This document shows, one piece after another, positions 12,901 to 25,186 of a stretch of 64,000 nt of DNA. Under the pieces are notes generated by a model. The model saw only the letters and a list, made by a program, of their open reading frames with translations, ran no database searches and was not told the DNA's origin. Every line of letters starts with the position of its first letter. Positions within the stretch are counted from its first letter, which is position 1. A program made the position numbers and the translations under genes. Source of the stretch: Mytilinidion resinicola (lineage: Eukaryota > Ascomycota > Dothideomycetes > Mytilinidiales > Mytilinidiaceae); the NCBI RefSeq assembly GCF_010093595.1, contig NW_022985438.1:2345150-2409149 (forward strand), given 5' to 3'.

Positions 12901-15900
12901 AAACCAGACCATACCGCATCGACTAACGGTTGCTAAAGTAGCATATTTCAGAGTCTCGACCTCGAACATGATGCGCACGTTCGATGGGAGATTGAGACGC
13001 TCTCCGTTGGGAAGTGTGAGAAGCTTGTTGTCGTCCAACACGCTGTTCAAGTTCTCCACCCACTCGGGATCGACATCGCCGTCAAAGACAATCCAGTGTC
13101 GTTTGGTATCTTCGCCACGAAGGTTGTCGACAATTTTACGCAGGATGCCGGTGAAAAGACCGTCGGTCCACTCTCGCGTTGTGCTGTCCAGCGTGCCATA
13201 GAGGTTCTCCTTGGACATAACCTTTGGATCGATAACATGGAAGACGCCTTCAGTTCCTTCGACGCGCTGGAGCGCTGATAAAAGTGTTCTCCATGCTGCC
13301 GACTTCCCGGATCCTGATGAACCAACCATCATGACACCGTGATGGAGAGCTTGAATTTGATACAACTGCAGAATCTTCGTCATCCAGGAGTCGCTCACCA
13401 CAAATTTAGATTCGGCGGCAGAATCGCGAATCGCTTGCTCCAGTTTATCGAGAGGCGCAGGAATGTACTCCACTCCTGCGAAGGATTTTGCTTCAATCTC
13501 TTTCATGATTTCGACATCGGAGGCAATAAGCTTCGGAGCCATAGTCTCTCGCAAGCTTTGAACGATAATCTGCGGCTCGATTATATCCTCGTCCGGCAAT
13601 CCACCTTGGGCGGCGATCCGTGCTCGTTTCAATCCACCGGAGCTGACAAGAACGCTTTTCAGTGCCCGTAAACCAAAGTCATAATGGGCTTGCTTAGACA
13701 AGCTGGCAAGACATGTGTCGAAGAATGGAACGACCTGAGTCGACAATTCCTTGGCGCGAGAGAAACCCTGCGAATAAAGCATGACTTCGGCGATAAGCTC
13801 CTTGTCTGGCTTGGACATAGCAACACTTCTGAACAGTTTCTTCAAATTGTCCGGAAGGTTGGATCTGCCTGCGTACCCGGGATTCATGGTGATGAAAATT
13901 CCGGTGTCAGGGTTTACTCGAAGTTGTCGTCCGATCAGCTCAATCTCAGACTTGTTTTCCAAGGCACCTTTTCTTAGACCCAATTGAATATTCTGAACCT
14001 GCTGCGATACAGCCGACAGAATGCGTTCCTCGAGTCGATTGAACTCATCGAAACATCCCCATGCACCAACCTGGCAGATACCGAGGAATATACGGCCCAT
14101 GGCCTGGAAATCGAAGGTGTCGTCGCAACAGAACACAAGGGTGAATCGACCAAGTTGGACACCCAAGGCTTTGACGGACTCAGTCTTACCTGTTCCTGCC
14201 GGTCCATATGGGGATCCTCCGAGTCGCTGGCATAAGGCCTGGGTTAAGGTTAAAAAGCAGCGGTCGGTAAGAGGAGTCCGAACGAGACGTTCTGCTACGC
14301 CTAAGTACTCGAAGCCATAATCGAGAGTTGCATTCGCCATCTTGATTTTCAGACGCTGCATCAATTCCTTCTCTGGTTCATAGACATAACGCATCTGGAG
14401 AAGCCACAAGTGGTGATTTGGAGATTGGGCGCCAGCGTTTCTAAGCCTACCAATGACGTCTCGCTGGTGGACAAATTCGGTGATGAGGTGCTCACATTTC
14501 CTTCGATGGATAATCTCCAAGTCTCCAAGAACGGCGGTGGCAAGGAGCTTGAGTGCGCTCACTTGCTTGTCGTATAGATTCGGCAGCGAGGTACCCTGTT
14601 GCTGTAAAGACCTCTCTACTGATGAAGTCCAACATACTTGAGTTGCGAGAACAACGATTTGAGCTGGAAACTTCGCGATATATGTCTCGAAGGCGGCAGC
14701 ATCCATAGGTTCAGCGGCGAAGAGATCGGTAAATTCGGAAACTGCCTCGTGGAGCAGCTCTGCAAGAGCGATCTTCATATTTGTTTCAAGGGCTGCTAGC
14801 CATTCGTTGACACGAGGAGTCTTGGCTAGGGAAATTTCTTTCCGGAGTATCACTTGCTCTCCTTCTTTGGAAGTAAAACCGAGGATAGTGGAATTGTCGT
14901 CACTGACGAGACCGTTAATGCCCGCAAACATTTTTCGTAGATGTTTAGCGACCCGAAGTGTGTCGTTGTTGTTACCGATAATTTCCAGGAGATCTTCGTC
15001 GCCCACAAAGTAGAAACGTGGGAACGATACTCTCTCCCTCTCGAGGTATTCTCCCAAAGCTTTCTGGATTTTGTTCAGGAGTTCCGCTAGTCGTTCAAGC
15101 GATTTTTGTACCCCTGAGATTGCCAAGACATCCAAAACAAAGTTAGACCGGGAGACTTTCTTCATGACTGAAAGGAATTCGGAGTTGATATTTTGAAATC
15201 GAGAGGATTCCATGGGTAGAAGATGCTTGATGTCAGCGTTCCCTGTGAAAACGCCTTCCAAGTAAACCCATTGGCGCTGAACATCTATCCAGACATCAAA
15301 GAGCACATGAACGCGGTTGAGCTTTTCTTCCCACGCTGAGGCATCCTCTTCGAATTCTTTGTAGTAGGGCGAGTGCCTCATAGCTTGGAGAGAGTTGAGG
15401 TTTTCGCTGCATTTGGCAAAGAGGTCATCCCACCCGCGTATGAGACGACATTTGTTTTGATAATTGACAAGCTCCAATGCGTAGTTTTGCCAGGTATCTC
15501 GGACTTGCCGAAGGAACTCCTCTAACGCCATTTCTCCTTGGGCTTGAGTAATTACGCCTCGGATGATAGACTCGGTAGCAGAGAGTTTGAGGTCCCACAC
15601 GTCTCCAAGAGTGAGTTGCAGCTGAGAATATCTCTTGTTGGGTTTCAATTGCTTGAAGATCTTCACCCAGTGCCGCTCCCTCACTGCTTCCGATCGCAGT
15701 TCGCTAAGCAGCGGATTTACTTTCAGAAGCTGTCGAAGGACGTTCTGAATATGTTCAAATGCGGCATATTGGCGCATGCGACTGGGCATGTCCTTCGTCA
15801 ACTTCAGGAGGTTGTCGATTGAAGATCGCAGCTTTCGTGGTTGTACGCTTGTCCATAGCATATCCCGGAGCTCGTTCAGGCTGTTCCAGATCGAGGTCAA

Positions 15901-18900
15901 GGCAGACCAGACCGACGTGAAGTCCTGGACCTCTTCCAGAAGCGCAGACAACATGTTATCTGCAGACGCGGGAATGTCGAGTGCCTCCTTTGCCTTTGCT
16001 ATATTGGTGGACTCAGTGAGAAGTTTTGAAAGCTTGGTGTCGAAGTGTTGGAGTGTTGCGGCGGCTTGTTCTGGGGGAATAGTGCCAGATATTGGCTTCT
16101 CTTCAGCCCACTGAGATGTGATGTCCGCAATCTTTTGGGTCACAACCTTGTCTTCAGCTATGATTTGGGCGCGGAGAGCATCAGTCTGATCATTAACGAT
16201 CTTGCTCTTTCGTTCTAGAACGTCGTTGAAGGCTGTCCATTCATGGTCGATCTGCTCCATGTTGAGCCAGTCAGTTGGGAATTGCCACCGCTGACGGCTG
16301 AGAGCAGTTTGCCCCTGGCGGAATATTTCCACGTCCGGTCCCCAAGCGTCGGCTTTACGTTTGGATTGTTGCACAATCGTAATGAAGGAAACAGCTTGAG
16401 TCGTTGATGATGCCTCGAGTGCCTGGCCCTCCAAAGCTTTCCGTGCCGTCTCGATCTCGGTGAAAACCTGCGCCATATGAGTCCCCAGTCTCGAAGCGAA
16501 CTTTAGCAGAATCTCGTGCTGCCATTGATCGTATTTGGCATTGACCTTGACTTGTACCTGCTCGTAGTCAATTGTCACATATCCAAAGGAGCGGGAGACT
16601 TCGGAGGTGTCGAAAGTTCCTCGAGTTTTGCGAATTTCATGCAGAAGTTGAAGCCACTGGGAGAGGTCATCTCCGAGGACTTCGTATACGTGCTCTGACT
16701 GAAGATCCCACAGCGATTGGAACTGGAGCCACTTATCCACGTAATCCGCTATTGCACGTATCTTCTCTTCGACGACGCCGTAGACTAAAGTTAACGACTC
16801 TGTGCATCGACTTGGGAGATCAGAGAATTGGGAGGACGTCGCGTCGTTTGTTGCTTGCAACTGCAAATGATAGCGGGAAGCCTTGACCTTCTGCAATGTG
16901 CATATTATGCCAAGCCATTGATGTAGCTGATCTAACCAACTAGCTCTGGCGAACTCCAAAGGCGGATCGAGGTATATGAGCTGATTACGCATTGTGATTT
17001 CGTGGACAAGGTTTGCCATCTTAGGTAGCTGCTTTCCTGGATCTACCAAGTCGGTAGAATGGACTGTATTTCGGCGTTCGGTGCTCTCTACGTTGCTGAA
17101 AACTTCAATCCACTCCACGATAGCCTTATTAAGTCGTGTCAATAGAATAGACTCCAGTCTCGAATTAAGTTGTGCGACCCAGATGTTAAGGTTGGCATAA
17201 CTCTCTAAGCTCAGGTGATCGACAGCTTTCTGTATGAATTCCAGATTGGTGCGGAAAGACTCTACTCCATAGGGGCAGGTCTCAAGATCCTGGAGCGCTT
17301 TTTCCACAGTGGAATTCACCTGTGATAAATTCGCAGTTTTTGATTGAAGCTTCGAAGTGGCATCAGCGAAATCTCGGACAAATTGAACGTGCTTGCTTTC
17401 TTTTCTTAACGAACTCCCAGCGCGATCGGAAGGTGCGAATTGGCCTTGTCGGATGTGTAGGTCGTAGGCGTGAACGAATGACTCCCATTTGAGAGGTATT
17501 CCCTTGACAATGAGACTCTGAGTGTCGTTTAGATACCCATTAAGCAGCATCGATACTTCTGGCATTTCTTCGATTTGTTTGATGGTCTGCGAGTAAGTCC
17601 GAATACTCTCCATCAAGCTGACGGCGTAGGGATATACCCGCTTGGCCTCTTTCGAGATGTTGTTGATCGCGTGGGGGATTTGGTAGCGTTGCCATGTCAA
17701 ATTCCGAACTTCTTTGAACAAAGCAATGATAGCAGCGTCAAAGTTCACGCTTAGTTCAAGGGAGTTCCCAGCAGCCCTATTCCGAGAGATCAGGAAGAGG
17801 CGGCCAGCAATAGACAGTTTTCGCCTCGCAACGTCTTGAAGCCAAGATTCAAATATGGGTCGCGTATCGAGTTTCCTCCTGAACATGGTGCTTTCGGCCT
17901 CAAGCTTTTGGCCTTCTGCATGCAAGGTCCAGTCCTTTCCGAGGATGTCTTCCACTTTCTTCATGTAACCGTCTAACTGCCGCTCGATCTGGCGGGCCCA
18001 GATGACCGCGCCGGAAACGGGTGCAAAATCTCGTAATTGTGCCATCGCGTGTGCCTCGGAATTGCCATACTGCTGCTTGAAACGCTCGTGCAAAGCCGAG
18101 ATGTCGTTCTTGACGCTGTCGATGAGCTGGGTTTGGTACTCAGATATGGCTCCTCGAATTTTTGGCCGCACGAATAGGGGGTTGAATTTTGAAAAGACGC
18201 GGAACATTTCGTTTGCAGTCTTTGCGGTCCCCAGACGATCCCTAAGCCGAGCAATAATAGAATTTTCAACGCGCGAAGTACGGTCGTTGTAGGTTTGCTC
18301 AGCCTGTACCCAGAGTCTCGTACCTTTCGGAGTGACATCTAGAACATCAACGTCTTTGAGAACGGCATAAGCCTGAGCTACTTCTTCGACAGCGTCAACA
18401 TCGCCAATCTCCTCGAGGATAACCGCTTCTTGACGCTGCGAGCCATCGGTCACGGCTTTCGGTGTAGCACTGGAACCAAGAACGTTGACAATGGTTCGTT
18501 GTAACTGTTCATGATTCTTGCGGAAGGTCCCAATATACTTCAGGCGATCCTGGGTGTCGATGTGACGAGCAGCAATCTTGATCGGTATGAACTTCTCATT
18601 TCTCCTCCTGGTCACTTCACGGGCAACATTCGTGAACTCTTTGACATTCTCGTCCCAAATACGCCATATGCGGTCGGAATCTTCCATGATCGATTGGAAC
18701 TCTGGGTAGTCCAAATGCATCAAATATTTGCCCTGGAGGAGAATGTGCAAGCGAATATCTACCTCCGTGGAGATGGCTTCAACTAGTGGAAGCGCTCGAC
18801 GAACAGGATATGGGCATATGCGGAGCTTCTTGTTCATGTGGCCAAAGATCTGCGCGATTGCATCTTCCACTTGCCGCAATGAAGTTGCCGTGAGTAATTC

Positions 18901-20055
18901 ACCCAGAGGGAAATCCCGCATCAACTGATTGTACTTCTGAACCATATCTGTAGTTTCCTTCAGACCGGTATCTGCACTGAAGCTCACGGTGGCTTGGAAT
19001 CGTTTCGCATTCTTGAGGACATCGAGAGTTAGCCGTACACCTTCACTTCGCAGTTGTGTTTCAATATCCTCGAGGCGGGATTCCATAGAAATCCAGAAAG
19101 TAATCTCCTGAGCTGCGGTGCCGCTACTTGGATCCCGAGTATGCTTCGTTATGCTCTGGATTGATTTGATCCAGCCGTTCACAGTTGATTGAAGACCATT
19201 CAGGAACGTGCTGTCTGCGAGGACTGCAGCAGGTATAAGCTCTGGGCTTGGCTTCACGGCTCGCTGTTCAGCAGAGTCTAGGGCGGAAGCTATTATGGGA
19301 TGTAGTGGCAAGACCAGTTCCGGAATATCGATATCCTGTTGCAACTGCTTAAGGTTCTGCTCCAGCTCTGCCATCTTCCTCTTCGCTCCAGGTATTCCCG
19401 TCGCCCGCGCTCCATTGTCCCCCTTTACCCCCCAGACGCCTGGCGGGCCTTGCTGGCTTTTTGTGGATTCATTGAGATAAGGCGTCAGTGCCAAGCGCAC
19501 GACAGAATAAAGAGCTTCGTAAGGATTGGATACCTGGCCTTGCGAGGAGGGTGCATTACTGAGGCTTCTGATTCCAGGAAGATTGACTATCGTGACCTGG
19601 TCACTTATCGGTAGTCCGGGATCGATGGTCTGTACGGATTTGATTATAGCAATGCAGGCGAAGCAAGCGGGTGAGAAAGAGAACTCCGTGGATAGGACGT
19701 AAGTGTAATGTAAAAGGGCGCCTGGGATGTTCGTCAGCGAGAGCTTGGATGCGACGTCGATAGGCTTACTTGAAGTTCCGTCTAGACTATCTATATGGGG
19801 AGCATCTACGACATCCTTCTGCACGTATATTGCCTCCTGTGACTCGAGAGCGAATCGTGTACACCGCTGCAAAGTATCCTGCAGACGCAGGGGTGATAGC
19901 AGACTGCCCAGCGAAGAGAGGTCTTCATCTGAGGCTCCTAATGTGACCTTTAAGAGCCGGGCGAGATGGTTCACTATGACCTGGGGGTCTATCGTCGGAG
20001 GGGAGGAACTCGGGGAGGAGTGCACGCCGTTGGTGGCTCCAGGGGCCACCTCCAT
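6926..20055 (-). CDS. nudA: Cytoplasmic dynein 1 heavy chain (nudA/DYN1 type)
   Basis: Minus-end-directed microtubule motor; in hyphae it moves nuclei, endosomes and spindles. Complete, 4359 aa, two exons: 20055..7429 and 7378..6926 with one 50-nt intron (7379..7428) near the 3' end; splicing gives [16 protein letters not shown]. Length matches the fungal family (about 4340-4370). In order: N-terminal tail and linker; AAA1 with [10 protein letters not shown] (about residue 1950) and the Walker B region [14 protein letters not shown]2 GSSGSGKS (about 2243); AAA3 GPPGSGKT (about 2608); AAA4 [12 protein letters not shown] (about 2950); stalk coiled coil from about 3200 ([20 protein letters not shown]) flanking the microtubule-binding region with [17 protein letters not shown]5-AAA6; C-terminal domain. 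P-loops of AAA1-AAA4 are all intact. An almost intronless 13-kb coding exon is notable beside the ten-exon neighbour. Confidence 0.98.
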
Positions 20056-20420
20056 GTTGAGATTAGGCGCAGTATCCAGAGGGCGACATGTGGTTCGACA
20101 CTTCCCGGATGGTGAGAGGAGGCCGTATAAGGGTGAGGTTCGAGTATAGCGGCGGAGGAGGGGTGGAGGTGATGGAGGGTGATGTTGTCAAAAATAATGT
20201 CAACGCCTTGAAACAACGCGGAGAGACGCGATCGAGGGCCCGCACGTGCCTCATGCGCCAAGCCGTCATCTAACGCTTCCCCTGCATATCCGACGGGCTG
20301 CTGCAGGCATTGTTGAGATGTTAAACGGCCGGTACGGTGAGTTTTCTTGCAAAGACACGTAAGAGGCGCAGATAACCATCATCTCTATACTGTTCATTGT
20401 TCGTTATGAGGGGAATCTAA
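20056..20420. other. Intergenic between dynein heavy chain and CLC gene (both -)
   Basis: About 365 bases holding the 3' end region of the CLC gene and the dynein promoter/leader. The first ~100 bases upstream of the dynein ATG are purine-rich on + (CT-rich on the dynein sense strand), as expected for a leader. No other gene or RNA recognised. Confidence 0.5.
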
Positions 20421-23400
20421 CTACCGAACATCCACGTGATCTGGACCTCTTCGTCCACGCGGGCGGTCCTCGAGCTCTATCGACGGCCGCTCGTCTTCAG
20501 CACTGTGCTGCCCTCTGTCCATCGAGCTAGTCTGACTAATGGGGCTATGAAGCTGAATCCCTGGCCCGCCTCCGATTCCCAGTTTCCGTCTCAACTCATT
20601 GATCCTGACGTCAACCCAGACCGCAGCCCGATGCATAACACTCCACAGACGTTCCTGCCCTTCATTCAGTGTGCGGTCGTCCCGCGGGTTCTCCTGAGCC
20701 TCCACCTTGAACTGATACTTCAAGCAGTCCTTGACGGTGACAAGGCCGGTCAAACGGCCGCGGTACTCTATGAGAATGACCCGGGGGCCCATCTTTTTGA
20801 AAAGCTCCATGACTGTCTCCAGAGGTAGGCGAGGGTGCACCGAGAGCGGGGTAGGGTCCATGAAGCGCGACATGTCGACATTTAGTTGCGCAGAAGTGGC
20901 CGCCATCGTGTCAAACGTGACCGACGGCATAGAAGACGACGGTGTTGTTGTAGAGGCAGATGTCGACGTAAAATAGCATTTCGCATGTCCGGGAGCCATT
21001 TGGTCCCGCTTCGCTCGGTCGATCGCGTATCTCAGTTCCGTGCGACCGACGTAGCCGATTAGTATCTTTGATGTAACGTCGTCAATGACTGGGTAGCCTT
21101 GGAACTTGTTCTCCGCCATGATGCGTTCTATCGCGCGGATTTCAAGACCAGCAGCCGGCAAGGCAACAACATTCGGTGTCATGACTTGAGACACGGGAAC
21201 TCCGAAAGTGTGTTCTTCCTTGTTGTCAAGGAATGGAAAGCCATTGAACCAGATGGCGCGATCAGCGATCCCGCCCTTACCAAACCGCTCTCCAACAGCT
21301 TTCGTAACACCGACGACAATCTACAAGTCCATTAGCCTTTTGCTGAGACCCTAGGAGGCATTACTCACCATAGTTGGCAGGATATAGGTCAGAGCTCCGG
21401 TCAACTCGAACATGATCACTACAACAGACACTGTAATGTGCATTATTCCACTCAGTGCCGCAGCGGCGCCAAGGAAAGCATATGTGCCTGGAGTGATGCA
21501 AGGAACATCAGGCTGGCAGCCCGCAAAGAAAGCAGAGGTTGGGAACGATTCGTGGAGATACTGCACGAAGATGCCGACCATGCGTCCAAAAGAGGCACCG
21601 ATCGCCATAGATGGCACGAAGATGCCAGCTGGAACTTTGCAGCCGTACGATATAATGACCAGCAGTGTCCGAATGACAGTAGCTATAGCAAGCGAAAATA
21701 TCATTCGCCACCGGTTTTTTCGACTGCTCGAAGTCAGTAGAAAGTTGAAGAGATAGGCCAAGAGAGGGTTAACGTACTCGCACAACTCGTCATAGTCATG
21801 CCCACCCTCACATTCCAAGAAGAGGATTTCCATGCTCTCCGTCATGTCGATTCGAAGGAACATGTTTGGATAACAGATAATAGCCGTGATCACTGCCAGG
21901 ACGGTTGCCTCCAAGATTGGATACTTCGTCAAGTATTTCTTGCGGAAAGCCTGAGCTCTCAGGTTCCACTTGATAACGAAGGCGCCATAAAGTCCACCAA
22001 ACACTCCAATGATGAGGTAGAACAGGATTTCGAAGAAATGCCAGTCGCGATCATACTTCACTTGAAACATAACCAGCTGGCCGGTTCGGAAAGGGTTCAT
22101 CGCCTGAATGTACTCTTAGTCTTTGAAGAAGCAGGCCAGTCGGCGTGACTTACCGCTAGGACGGCTGTGGCCACGAGGGCACAAAAGTAACTCCTCCACA
22201 TAGTTTTCAAAGGGAAATAATTGGACATTTCCTAGCGGCACATTAGCTAGTAGCGATGTTACGTCGATGAGGTGCGTACCTCTAACGAAAACAAAACGCC
22301 TCCTATCGGACTGCCAAAAGCTACCGCTACACCCGCTGCTGCAGAAGCACTCAAGATCTCACGAGTCTTGGCAGCGTTTCTTCGGTATTTGTTGAAGAAT
22401 CGCGAAATGACGTTGCCGGTGCAGACGGCATAGTGCACACTTGGCCCTTCTTTGCCTACGGAAAGCCCAGAGGCTATGGCAAGAGGCAAAGCAATAGACT
22501 TGATGAGGAGCGTCCAGGCGCCGAGGAAGCCTTTCATGACGAAACCGGCAATAATGCATTTAATCTCTGAAATGCCTGATCCGGCCGCATAGGGTGCAAA
22601 TGCTTTGACCAGCACGCCAGCCGTGATTGCAAAGATAGCCTGAAATGGTCAGCTTGTTGAACCCAAAGCATCCTATGAGCCATACAGCAAATATAATGTA
22701 AAAGATATAGTTGAGAAACCAGAAACTACTCCACCGTTTCCATTCGGGGCATCCTGGTCCTGTCAGTTCTAACCTTATGTGTGAGTCACAGGCTGCATAC
22801 CGTTTTCTGCTCCCCAACAGCAAAAGTTCTCATTCAGGTAGAACGCTGTGGTACAGTGTCCTAACTTGATATCAGATAGCCATTCCGTGACTATGTTTAA
22901 AAAGGCCGCGTTTAGTCCGATTGCAAATCCTATATCCATTCAGTTCCATGAATCTCTTCGGAATGGCAACATGACCCATACCGACTAGCGTAACTACAAT
23001 CCATGCCTGGCCAGCATCGTAGGACTCCCATAGCTTCCTTCTCCACCCTATGCCTCCCTCTCGCTCGAAGAACCCAGCCGTCTCTTGACGTCGTGCCTTT
23101 CGCCGAATTTGTTCACGCGCAGCATCCTGGACCCAGTCTTTCAATTGCTTAGTGTATGTTCGTAAGGATGCTCAGGTGTTAGGATCGGGCTACCTATTGT
23201 GGTAAAATCCTAGGTATGGTCAGTTATGATTCTTGAAAGTCGTTGGAACTCCAAGCGTACCTCATATCTTTTGATCTCCTCGATCTCCTCCTTGATCGCA
23301 TGTTCCGTAGTGGTAGCAGCTTGGTCATCTCCTTGCTCCGCATTCGAGAAAGTAGATATTCGCCGGGTGAGCGAGCGAGCGGACGGAGTATGGGATCCAC

Positions 23401-23449
23401 TGCGCAATGGTTGGCGGCCTGTAGAGTTTGAGCTCGATCGGCGGTTCAT
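20421..23449 (-). CDS. CLC-type chloride/proton antiporter with C-terminal CBS domains (Gef1/CLC-3-like)
   Basis: Endomembrane chloride transporter of the CLC family, 860 aa, ten exons: 23449..23261, 23209..23194, 23137..22982, 22929..22801, 22759..22686, 22639..22280, 22231..22154, 22103..21778, 21723..21369, 21320..20421; introns 41-56 nt. The second exon is only 16 nt and supplies DFTTI(D). CLC signatures: GSGISEIK, gating-glutamate motif [26 protein letters not shown], and [18 protein letters not shown]. The EE pair in SLEEM includes the 'proton glutamate' position found in exchangers rather than channels. The last exon carries paired CBS domains (around [11 protein letters not shown] and [13 protein letters not shown]). 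The summed exon length is divisible by three and every junction keeps similarity to the family. By analogy with yeast Gef1 it may serve Golgi/vacuole ion and copper homeostasis (inference). Confidence 0.93.
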
Positions 23450-23809
23450 CGCATCGTGTGCACTTCGATCTTCGTTGAATCTGCCTGCGTGCCGCTTTTA
23501 CAGTGCCGTTATCCGAGTGCGAGTGCATAGGTAATCGTCCTCGAGGTTGAAGCTCTTCGGAGGTGCCCTTGCAAGCTGCGCCACTCCGCTTTCTGCCACA
23601 CAAAGCAACCCTAATCTTCCCCACCACCAACCACTCACCGTACTGTCTCGTACGCGTCGCAACGAGATACGAACCGAAGTCACGCGTCAAGACCGTCAGA
23701 TCTGCCTTATATAACTAAATCACCGTGATACCGACTTTCTACTACTCGCATTTCCTTCCTCTACTCGGCCGTGAAGCAGTCCTAAGAGTACACCTCGACA
23801 GTCTTCGCC
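23450..23809. promoter_or_regulatory. Divergent promoter region, CLC gene (-) / histone-fold gene (+)
   Basis: 360 bases between two divergent start codons. No TATA box stands out. Short frames on the - strand here are not conserved-looking. The bases just before ATG 23810 are pyrimidine-rich (cttcgcc before the ATG). Confidence 0.45.
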
Positions 23810-24823
23810 ATGCCCTACAACAACACCCCAATCGCTCCGCCTCGGGAGACTCTGGGTACAGTGTCGTTACCACGTAAGTTTTTTACTTTCAACAGTCTAA
23901 TTGCGTCTTGTCACATCATCGATATATTGTGAATGGGCAATCTGCTCACCGACTTCCTTAAGAATGTCACCAATCCCCTACAGTTGTTTCACACCCTTCT
24001 AAACCCCCCTCTCTTATCACTATAAAATCTCACTCGCTACGGATAATGGGTTCAATCTCCTCGTCTGGTTGTCTCTTTGCAGACTCATTCCACTATGTTC
24101 ACTTCCTATAAAGCATTGTCTCCCCAGAAGGCTCCGAAGAGGAGTTGTTGACTGGCGCTGACAATCCCGAAATAGTCGCCCGCGTCAAGAAGATCATCAG
24201 TGCAGATGAAGAAGTCGGCTCATGCTCCAACAATGGCGCCTTCGTCATCGCGCTCGCGACAGAGATGTTCATCCAGTATCTCGCCGAGCAAACCCACACG
24301 GTCGTGAAGACAGAGCGGAAGCCTCGTCGAAACATCCAGTATCGAGACGTCGGTAAGTCTCTGTAAACCGCTACTAATAATCAGCGCTTTTGTACTGACC
24401 AACCTCCTTCAAACAGCAAGCGCGGTTGCACGAGTCGATAATCTGGACTTTCTCGCGGACGTTGTCCCCAAGACCATGCCGTACAAGAAATTCAAGGAGC
24501 AGAAGGCCGCCAAAGCCGCCGCAGAAGAGGCCGAAGCGTCCATGCTCAATGGCGAGAGCAGTGCCGCGGGCTCTAAGACCCCTGTGAACGGGACCAACGG
24601 CACTGCGGACAGTTCGTCGGATGCTCGCAACGGCCACGAAAAGGGAGACGACGATGAAGGCGATTCTGATGTCATGGAAGTAGATCGGCCTGAGCCATCC
24701 AATCCACGAGGAGACGATGAGGCTGCGGTTCAGTTGGAGATGGAGATGCGGGGCCCAAAAGTCAACGGAGCAGCGGAAATCGGACAGTCCCCTGCCGCGA
24801 CCACGAACGGGACGCATGCGTAG
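23810..24823 (+). CDS. Histone-fold protein, Dpb3/CHRAC1-like (CBF/NF-Y family)
   Basis: Small nuclear histone-fold protein, 231 aa. Exons 23810..23873, 24128..24352, 24417..24823; the first intron is long for this genome (254 nt), the second 64 nt. The histone fold covers about residues 40-110: ARVKKIISADEEVGSCS, NNGAFVIALATEMFIQYLAEQ, then RKPRRNIQYRDVASAVARVD, spliced together across intron 2, ending in FLADVVPKTMPYKKF. An alanine/glutamate-rich and Asn/Gly/Asp-rich tail follows and looks disordered. The closest families are Dpb3 of DNA polymerase epsilon and CHRAC-15/Dls1 of ISWI remodellers; NF-YC is more distant because its characteristic interface residues are not obvious. Shared use by polymerase epsilon and chromatin remodelling is established in yeast; the exact complex here is inferred. 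The insert before ARVKK (GSEEELLTGADNPEI) depends on the acceptor at 24127. Confidence 0.85.
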
Positions 24824-25186
24824 ATTTGTGAATGCAAAACTACCGAAATCGTACACGGGGGCAAGGGTGCTCGAACTTTCGGAGTTACAGAAATTAGGCT
24901 TAGAGCGAGGGCGAGATATGGAGTTTGGGTTGTGTTTGTCACATCGAAGGGCCCTCCTTTGATAGACCAGGAGCAGTGACAATATCATGTCACGCCCTGG
25001 AGGCTGAGGCCGAAGAGATGACAATGAAAGTAAAAATACACTCTGGCCGCGCGGTTTACCCTCAAGTCAGTGCAATAATGAGATGTTGAACTTTCAGAAT
25101 TCCATATGGTCTAGAACACCTATCAACACAATCCCCCCTCCCACCAAAATCTTGTCTCGGGCACGCTAATATACAAGTGGCCAATT
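24824..25186. other. Convergent 3' intergenic region (histone-fold gene / Rieske gene)
   Basis: 363 bases between two stop codons; presumably both 3' UTRs. Nothing else recognised. Confidence 0.5.
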
